Source: Pollenia angustigena
Lineage: Eukaryota > Arthropoda > Insecta > Diptera > Polleniidae
DNA length: 64,000 nucleotides
Direction: 5' to 3'
Assembly (NCBI GenBank): GCA_930367215.1
Contig: OV884057.1
Coordinates: 206,697,621 to 206,761,620 of the forward strand
The notes beneath the pieces were generated by a model that did no database searches, was not told the origin of the DNA, and was given only the letters and a program-made list of their open reading frames with translations. Of the stretch, positions 57,581 to 64,000 are shown one piece after another; the stretch's first letter is position 1; each line of letters opens with the position of its first letter. The translations under genes were made by a program, and so were the position numbers.

Positions 57581-57745
57581 ATTGATAAACATTTTTTTTG
57601 GGGTTACCATCACCGAAAATAATATGCATTTTAACTTTTTAACTGATTTGTCTTAACCCTTATGTGAGTGACAAAAAAACACCTTTAACAGAGTGACAGG
57701 GTACCCTGGTACCACATACAATAAATACGAAAATTTAACATTATA

Positions 57746-58827
57746 TCTATATATATAAAAAGAAGTGTACATTTTGATTGTCACTCCATAACTCGAGAAC
57801 GGCTCGACCGATTGCCATAAAATTTTTAGGGAAGGTACAGGGAGGAGTGATGATGGTTAGTTGATTTTGAAATCCAAAATCGGTCTATCTGGGGGCGGAG
57901 GGGCGTGGCAAAATCCATAACTTGAGAACGACTTGACGGATTTGAACGATTTTTTCTTTAAAATGATCGCCATGGTGCAACTTAGGTTTTTACGGAAAGA
58001 AAATTTTGCCCCGCCTACTTTTACGCCCACTTTTTTCAATTTACCTAAAATCAGAAAACGGCTCCATCGAGTTGACTAATTTTTCTTTCAAATGTTCGTA
58101 GTAATCAACTTTAACTTTTCATCGAAAGAAAAATTTACCACGCCTACTTTTACGCCCACTTTTTCTATTAAGCGCATTACTGGCGAACGGCTTGACCGAT
58201 TTTTTCTTTAAAACTATCGCTATGGTCTAACTAAGGTTTTGCGGAAAGAAAATGTTGCCCCGCCCACTTTTTTCGAATTACCTTAAATCAGAAAACGGCT
58301 CCATCGATTTGACAAATTTTTCTTTCAAATGTTCGCATTAATCCATTTTAAGTTTTCATCGAAAGAAAAATTTATCACGCCTACTTTTACGCCCACTTTT
58401 TCTATTAGGCGCATAAGTTGAGAAAGGCTTGACCGATTTAAACGATTTTTTCTTTAAAATGATAACCATGGTTCAACTTAGGTTTTTACGGAAAGAAAAG
58501 TTTGCCCCGCACACTTTTTTCGATTTACCTGAAATCAAAAACCGGCTCCATCGATTTGACAAATTTTTCTTTTAAATGTTCGTATTACTCCATTTTACGT
58601 TTTCATCGAAAGAAAAATGTATCACGCCTATTTTTACGCCCACTTTTTCTATTAAGCGCATAACTTGAGAACGGCTTGACCGATTTGGATGATTTTTTCT
58701 TTAAAATCGTCTCTTAGGTTTTTACGGAAGGAAAATTTTTAAGGCCGTAAATTTCGTTTAAAGCTAAAATTAAATCGTCTGGTAATAATGTTTGCTTAGG
58801 GCCAGCAACGCGGACCGGCTCAGCTAG
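57746..58827 (+). mobile_element. Non-autonomous Helitron with ~249-bp tandem array
   Basis: It starts TCTATATATATAAAAAGAAG, preceded by A, and ends CGGACCGGCTCAGCTAG, followed by T, the Helitron end structure. The 3' hairpin is imperfect (GCTTAGGGCC with GGCTCAGC). From 57914 to 58740 about three and a third units of ~249 bp repeat CATAACTTGAGAACGGCTTG, CGATTTTTTCTTTAAAATGA, ACGGAAAGAAAATTTTGCCC and CGCCTACTTTTACGCCCAC. No Rep/helicase. Confidence 0.8.
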
Positions 58828-59365
58828 TTACAATTTATATAAGAAAATTCATTGAACAAAACGTAAAATATAAGTTTTTGCAATCTCTAACATGAACACG
58901 AATCGGGGGATTTCCCTTTGGCTTTATGATTGATCGACAAATACATCTACTTGCTACTGCTTTCATACATTACTATGTTTATACATGAATAAGTTCGGTG
59001 AGCGCAAGAAGAAGGTAAAGTGCAATAACAACATTGGCTTCTTGATCTTAACAAGCACGTTTAGATTCCATAGATACAAATGATATATAAAACGAATGTG
59101 AACATATTCTGAAAATGTGCGATGTAATATCAGAAGCATCTGATGCAAAACATATGGGATAAATAGAGGATAACGAGGATTCATATGATTCTGAAGGGAG
59201 TGAAGAAACAACTGAAGTCCATGGAAAGGATGGTTCTCATTGGCGTCTTGATCGCTATCCGGAATACTAATACATCAACAGAAATTACGGCAACGCAGAG
59301 GTCCTGATCCTGACTTAAATATAGGAGCACCTAAGGACGCATTTTAAACTTAATTATCCAGTGAG

Positions 59366-59545
59366 ATGTGCGATATAATTTTGCGTGAAAGTAATAGTAA
59401 TTTCGGAGTTGTCGGCAGTTGCTCTATGTGCCAAAAAAAAAAAAAAAAAGGAGGGCGTGCGCAAGTTGTATCGAACATTCAATGCACCGTCCTCTGTGTG
59501 AATCCTTCTTCCAAGGATCTCAGTACACAATTTTTTTTTTTGTTT
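59366..59545 (+). pseudogene. piggyBac C-terminal cysteine-rich domain remnant
   Basis: GSCSMCQKKK leads into an A17 run at 59432-59448, after which the frame must change to read RRACASC, then HRPLCESFFQGSQ. The C-x2-C...C-x2-C...C spacing is that of the piggyBac cysteine-rich domain. One or more inserted A residues break the frame. It is a different subfamily from 55756-57580. Confidence 0.75.
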
Positions 59546-60140
59546 TTTCTGATTTGTTCTATAGTGAAGTGTATATAATTTTAATTTTTTGTGCTTTCTT
59601 CAAGTCTTTTGTTTGAATAAAAATATAAACGAAATATGTATATGTACAAAATAACTAACACTGTCTTTTTATTTTTAAATTTTAAATTTTCATTCATGTG
59701 AAAAGTAAAAAAATATTCCAGTTTATTCAATTCAACATGCTTTTAAGCTGATATTCATTACAATAAATTAAATTATACTAAAAAATAAATGTTATTTTAA
59801 ATATTTTCGTTAAGGTACCCGGGTACCCTGTCACTCCGTTAAGGGTGCAAAATATAAATTGACCCACATAACCCTTTCAAATTAAGAAACTAAGCTAATG
59901 TTTATTTAAATATATTTAAAACACAATAATAAGAGTTCTCAAGAGGTTCCACTCCCTTAAGAAACTTCAAACAAACAAAAAATGCAATTAAAGATTGAAA
60001 AGTTACCCGGGTACCCTGTCACTCAAATAAGGGTTAATAAAACTTTTTCTATAAACCAAATTTTCCTGTGCTATTTTTTTACATGCAAACCTGCAATACC
60101 TGTCCAAAATGATTTTCACACCTGAAAATTAAAACTTATG

Positions 60141-60988
60141 CACACAGAAAAAAATACCCATGTAAAATTAACATGGAAAAATGTTGATTGAGAATCATGT
60201 TAAATTTCAGCAAAAGTATGCCCTTTACTTAAATTAATCATTATTTCATATTAATTTTAAATGAAAAATATTAAAATAACCTTAAATTACGTTTATTTAA
60301 TATTATTCACTGTTAAAAAAATAAAAAAAAAAATATTAAAATATAAATAAATCTGGATTCAATATTGAACCCATAAAAACCTGTTTTATATTAAAATCAA
60401 AAGTGTATCTTGTTAAATTAACATGCATACATACTTAAGTATGTACATTTTTTATTTTAATTTTTTAAATATGTTATAAAAAGAAGACAATTCCCGTATT
60501 CTTTTAATTAAAATTGTTTAGTTAAATAGTACATCAAGTTTTCAAAGTAGAATGATGACCATATCGGGCGATTCTGCTGATGCTTCTGTTAACAAAGGAG
60601 AATACAAAATAAGTGAAACATGTGTTACAGGGTAAGTGTTTTGAATTATTCTTACATAAATGCAAATGTTGTCTCTGAAGCTTCTTCACACTGTTAAAAT
60701 ACACTCAAACCCATTTGATTCTACATGAAATTCACGTTGTTTCAACTTGAAATAACTTTCATTCAACGTGATTCCGATTGTTAATTCAATATAAATTACA
60801 TTTTGCTCTAACTTTACTGCAATGTTAAATTAACATGAATTATAGTTATTTCAAAAGATAAAATGTTGTTCGCAGTTATTGTAAAATCAGGTTGAATTAA
60901 CATGAAAAACGTATGAAGCAAAATCACCACCGAAAAATGTTATCTCAACCTTGTTTTCGACGTTTTTAACTTGATTTTTTTCTGTGTG
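60141..60988. mobile_element. CACACAGAAAAAAAT element, copy 2
   Basis: CACACAGAAAAAAAT at 60141 is inverted at 60974-60988 (ATTTTTTTCTGTGTG). TTAACATGG-type words occur near both ends. The left 500 bp align with 13915-14510, including the micro-ORF (ATG 60555, GEYKISETCVTG, GTAAGT donor at 60632). The right part (60660-60988) is not in copy 1. Superfamily unassigned. Confidence 0.75.
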
Positions 60989-61188
60989 TGTTTGTTTTGA
61001 CTATATATACTTTCAAAAAAATATGGACTTCATTCGATCAATTTTACGGTCTTGCCGGTTAGAGGCTCAAAATTTGTTACATAAGTTCTAATTGTCCCAA
61101 AGAAAAAGTCTATTGAAAACGGTAAGAAGTGGTCCATAATTTTATATAGCCCCCATCAGGCGTGGATTCAGGGGGGAAACAAGGAAAT

Positions 61189-61204
61189 CCCCCCCCCCCC
61201 CCCC
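61189..61204. repeat. Poly-C tract, 16 bp
   Basis: Sixteen uninterrupted C. Unlike the two G tracts at 9729 and 34571, this one is explained by the CAGGCG...GGGG end of the hAT element. Confidence 0.9.
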
Positions 61205-61559
61205 GTAAATTATAAAAAAATATGTTTTGTTTTTTTTTCGATAATACAAGAATAGCCATTAATAATATTTTTTTTTCAATGTTCAAAATTTTGGGAAATC
61301 CCAGCAAGGTTTTTTTTATTGAATCTCTAACCAAATTTTCAATAAGTATCCAAATCTTAATCCTAATAGTTATTTATTAGATATTTTCAATGAAACATCT
61401 GGTTTACTGTATTCAAATACTTATTATTCTACATTCAATCCCAGAATGTATAACCAAAGAGTAAACGTTAGACTTGAAAATGCGTGTGGTTAAATTATTA
61501 ATAAGCCTTAGTATATGAATCAAAATTCTATTCGATAATTTTTGTCAAAAGCACGGATT

Positions 61560-63260
61560 TGTCGGGGAAAAGCCAGATTTCCTTATTTTTAAAATATTTT
61601 AACATACAACACACAGTTGTAAGGGAAGAACTTTTTGGCTTTGTTGTAAACGCATTTGAAGAGCCTTCACAGGATATTGATAATGACGATGATGTGTCAA
61701 TTGATGCGAAGGCACTATCATCAATAGTTCTTAAAACTTTGACAAATTTTGGTCTTGACCTAAAACATTGTGTAGGAGTTGGAACTGATGGGTGTCCTTT
61801 GATGTCAGCAGAAAATGAAGGTATTAAAAAATTCTGGAAACCGCTACAAATGCGAAACAAACGCCTTGCTATTCCCATAAATCAAACAACTCAATTTCTA
61901 AAAGCAATAAAGTGCCACTAATACAAAAAGTAAAATCATTTGTTAAAGAAACCACAAAATTTTTTATATATAATCATCCTAGGCTAAACACAGTTCAGTA
62001 AAGTATTTGGGAGCCAAACTCTCTATGCGAGACAAGATGGGTGGACCGTCACGACTCAGCTTTACACTTTGCGACAAGTGTACATCATATAGTAGAAGCT
62101 TTGGAAAACATATCTGAGTGGAAAGTTCCCAGTAAAAAATGGAGCTTCCAACGAAGCAGGTTTGTAAGGGAGAAACATAAGAGTTGCGCTTACCATTGCG
62201 CATACGGAAGACATGAATTTTATATGGCGAGTTCCCACTTTGAAGCAATACATTTTTGACACATGAAGCGCATTATTCAGCGCATAAAAAAAATGTTGGA
62301 TTCAACATTCAGCTTTACACACTGAATGTTTTGATACAGTTATTTTCTAGTATTCTCCCTTACAAACCTGTTTCTTAGTAAAGGAATGCCGTAGCACTTG
62401 AAATGTTATTTTTTTTATAAAAGTTGTTGAGAGTTTTTTCACTTACTTTACTGCATTTCTGTATGTCTTATTGCGTAGCGCATAATTCAGCGCTTATTTT
62501 TTTAAATGTACCATTAGTGCTTCGCAATATGATAAAATTTTTTATTGGGGTACTTCATCAAAAGCCTTGTATTAAGGAAATCTCTTAGAACTTTTGAATT
62601 TATTTGCGGAATAAACATATTAAGTATGGTACTAATTGTAACACAGCCGCTTAGTATCATCTTACAAAAGCACGATATAGATCTTCAAAAAGGATCAAGC
62701 CTTATCAAAACTTTAATCATATGCCTTGAAGAAAAAAGAAATAAAGCCGAAGAACAATTTAAAGCGATTTTTTAAAAAGTTAAAGTTATTTGCGTTCAAA
62801 TCGAGGTTCCAATCTAAAGGACAAGATTTGAACGAAATAATCACATCTAAAATGTTGAAGATTTCTTTCGAGTTGTAGGTTTAATTCCTCTTATTGAATT
62901 TATTTTAGAAGATCTCAAAACACCTTTCCCTTAATCTTTAATGTATTGAACATACCAAAACTTCTACTCAAAGTGTAATCAAGTCATATACAGATACAAA
63001 ACTTTTAAAACCACAACTCGAGATAAACACCTACTAACATCAAACTTGAGCCTGAATTGTAGCATTGGCAACAAAGATGGAAAATATCTGAAAATCTATC
63101 AGATAACGTTGTAGAGGAAACTGTGATGAAGATATCTACCCAAATCTAAGAAAAATATTTCGAATTTTCGTTTCAATGCTCGTCAGTAATGCTACGAGCG
63201 AGAGGTCATTTCCTACCCTTCGTCGATTAAAAACATGGCTCAGATCAACAATGACAAACT
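61560..63260 (+). pseudogene. DUF4371-type hAT transposase pseudogene
   Basis: Frame 61559-61921 reads VVREELFGFVVNAFEE, then LKTLTNFGLDLKHCVGVGTD and GCPLMSAENEG: the RNase H-like core, with the catalytic Asp in VGTDG. Around 62020 CETRWVDRHDSALHFATSVH carries the conserved ETRW-x2-R motif, followed by IVEALENISEW. A small TIR element (62157-62370) interrupts it. 62630-62775 gives VTQPLSIILQKHDIDLQKGS and IICLEEKRNKAEEQF. The dimerisation domain reads SNATSERSFPTLRRLKTWLR at 63187-63246. Stops and frameshifts lie between these blocks. Proteins of this group bind DNA as dimers and cut at hAT ends; this copy is dead. Confidence 0.9.
62157..62370. mobile_element. MITE with perfect 18-bp TIRs inside the hAT pseudogene
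   Basis: CAGGTTTGTAAGGGAGAA at the left is perfectly inverted at 62353-62370. It separates the ETRW block from the next transposase block. AGCGCAT(A/T)ATTCAGCGC occurs inside at 62268 and again outside at 62478, so further insertion or duplication took place here. Confidence 0.75.
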
Positions 63261-63325
63261 GAGCATAGAGTACAGTCTGACCTCTCGCTCGTAGCACTAC
63301 TGACGAGCATTAAAACGAAAATCTA
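63161..63325. repeat. Inverted duplication in the hAT 3' end
   Basis: A ~48-bp segment containing TGCTCGTCAGTAATGCTACG (63161-63208) is present in inverted orientation at 63278-63325, with a 69-bp spacer that encodes part of the dimerisation domain. Only about three mismatches separate the arms. Neither arm carries transposon ends. It looks like a local snap-back duplication. Confidence 0.85.
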
Positions 63326-63752
63326 AATTTGCCTCACAAGGAAATCATAAATTGCTTATTTAAAAAGATTAGTTTATTTTAATTTTTATTGAATATTTAA
63401 TTTAACCTTATTGTTGAGTTTTTTTTTTTTTTTAATATAATATACACTAGGGAATGGTAAATGGATTCCAAAATCGATTTTCGATTTTTCGATCGACTTT
63501 TTTTATTTCGGTTTTTGAAATCGATTAATCGAACCTCAAAATCGATTTTACAATCGATTTCAAAATCGTTTAAGATTAATTTGCAAACTTATAAAATATA
63601 TCACAAAGACAAACTACTACTACTACTACTAGAGAAATTGAAATTAGATTTTCTCCTGTAAAAAGTGAAAATGTGTAAATTTTGAGATGTCCTTTAGAGG
63701 AACAAGTGCATGTACAGTTCACATATTAAAATTGTATACTTGTGTAGTCAAT

Positions 63753-63861
63753 CAGGCCTGTCACATAAATTAATTCCGATCGAAAGTGGAAGTGATTTCG
63801 TATCTTGCTTCACATAAAACGAAATCACTTTTGACCGGAATTGATTTCTGTGGCAAGCCTG
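63753..63861. mobile_element. 109-bp foldback MITE, CAGGC(C/T)TG ends
   Basis: CAGGCCTGTCACATAAATTA, then ATTCCGATCGAAAGTG, at the left pairs with the inverse of CAGGCTTGCCACAGAAATCA, then ATTCCGGTCAAAAGTG, at the right. CAGGC ends suggest hAT, but no 8-bp duplication is seen. Confidence 0.78.
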
Positions 63862-64000
63862 AATGTATGGATAGTATTTCAAAGGGTTATGACAACAGTT
63901 CCTGATCGGTGGCGACTGTTGCTTTGCTAAGTTACTATTAATTTAGTTTTAGAAACCAAACGTTTGCATGTCATTGATTTCAGAAAGATGCAGAGATATT

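Larger units (their letters stand above)
57657..60033 (+). mobile_element. Internally deleted piggyBac-like element carrying a Helitron
   Basis: TTAA stands at 57653-57656 and 60034-60037. The ends CCCTTATGTGAGTGAC and, inverted, CCCTTATTTGAGTGAC are classic piggyBac termini. Inside each end is a second inverted motif, GAGTGACAGGGTACC (57691 left; inverted at 59823 and 60009 right), with GGTACCCGGGTACC palindromes. About 59130-59260 keeps an acidic N-terminal piece (GSEETTEVHGKDGSHW) and 59366-59540 the cysteine-rich C-terminus (SCSMCQKKK, RRACASC, RPLCESFF), so the catalytic core is deleted. A Helitron occupies 57746-58827. Confidence 0.87.
61157..63325 (+). mobile_element. hAT element with DUF4371-type transposase, right end not found
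   Basis: The left end CAGGCGTGGATTCAGGGGGG resembles the CAGGGGCGGATCCAGG-type ends of hAT elements of the zinc-finger-MYM/DUF4371 group, and the C16 tract at 61189-61204 follows as is usual in such ends. The transposase remnant (61560-63260) is in the expected orientation. No matching right end is visible before 64000, so the element is truncated or continues beyond the part I can read. Confidence 0.6.

Noticed and set aside
56871..57656. Intact 261-residue protein
   Set aside because: It is the 3' half of the piggyBac pseudogene. The true cysteine-rich C-terminus is in another frame, the third catalytic Asp is lost, and the last 25 codons are out of phase.
23573..64000. Further upstream exons of the EGF-repeat gene
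   Set aside because: No minus-strand stretch combines an acceptor, a donor, compatible phase and protein-like composition; absence cannot be proved by eye.

Overview
This window looks like intronic and flanking DNA of a large, AT-rich, repeat-packed dipteran genome, most likely a calyptrate fly. That is an inference from the mix of transposons, the short fly-type introns and the codon use of the one host gene. There is no prokaryotic-type gene density, no operon, no rRNA, no CRISPR array and no long intact open reading frame. Nearly all the long open frames are chance frames or broken transposase and reverse transcriptase pieces.

The only host gene I can support lies on the minus strand, and four of its internal coding exons are in the window: 23412-23572, 17365-17637, 5799-5895 and 5542-5669 (transcription order). 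All four have canonical AG/GT borders, and the reading frame passes cleanly across all three junctions. Together they encode a cysteine-poor lead-in segment followed by four EGF-like modules, the last one incomplete. The product is therefore an extracellular or transmembrane EGF-repeat protein, plausibly of the weary/DNER/uninflatable kind, but I cannot fix the ortholog. The introns between these exons are 5,774, 11,469 and 129 bp. The first and last exons of the gene are not visible.

The rest is a layered transposon graveyard. From left to right it contains: a dispersed degenerate ~30-bp minisatellite, interrupted by a CCCAGT-ended element that itself carries a hAT element with a perfect 8-bp target duplication (1-2345); RT and RNase H scraps (2343-4190); a deleted mariner/IS630-type transposase (4369-4799); several inverted-repeat elements (7150-14591); Helitrons at 24247-24993, 35010-35827 and 57746-58827; long tandem arrays; a second decayed LINE on the minus strand (32420-32945); a nest of TIR elements at 36431-39281; small MITEs with GGCC-type ends and TAA target duplications (29395, 41398, 42979, 43655); a hAT at 43555-45000; a LINE RT at 45745-46865; an IS630-type element split by a mini-me/DINE-like insertion (48021-50726); a hAT split by another insertion (51439-52580); a piggyBac transposase pseudogene (55756-57580) abutted by a second, internally deleted piggyBac element that carries a Helitron (57657-60033); and a DUF4371-type hAT pseudogene with an inverted duplication at its 3' end (61157-63325).

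The most interesting items are the group of TAA/GGCC MITEs, a TIR element present twice that carries a conserved micro-ORF with its own intron, the catalytic D-to-G loss in the piggyBac copy at an otherwise conserved site, and the hAT element at 43555-45000, which keeps an unrecognised open frame.
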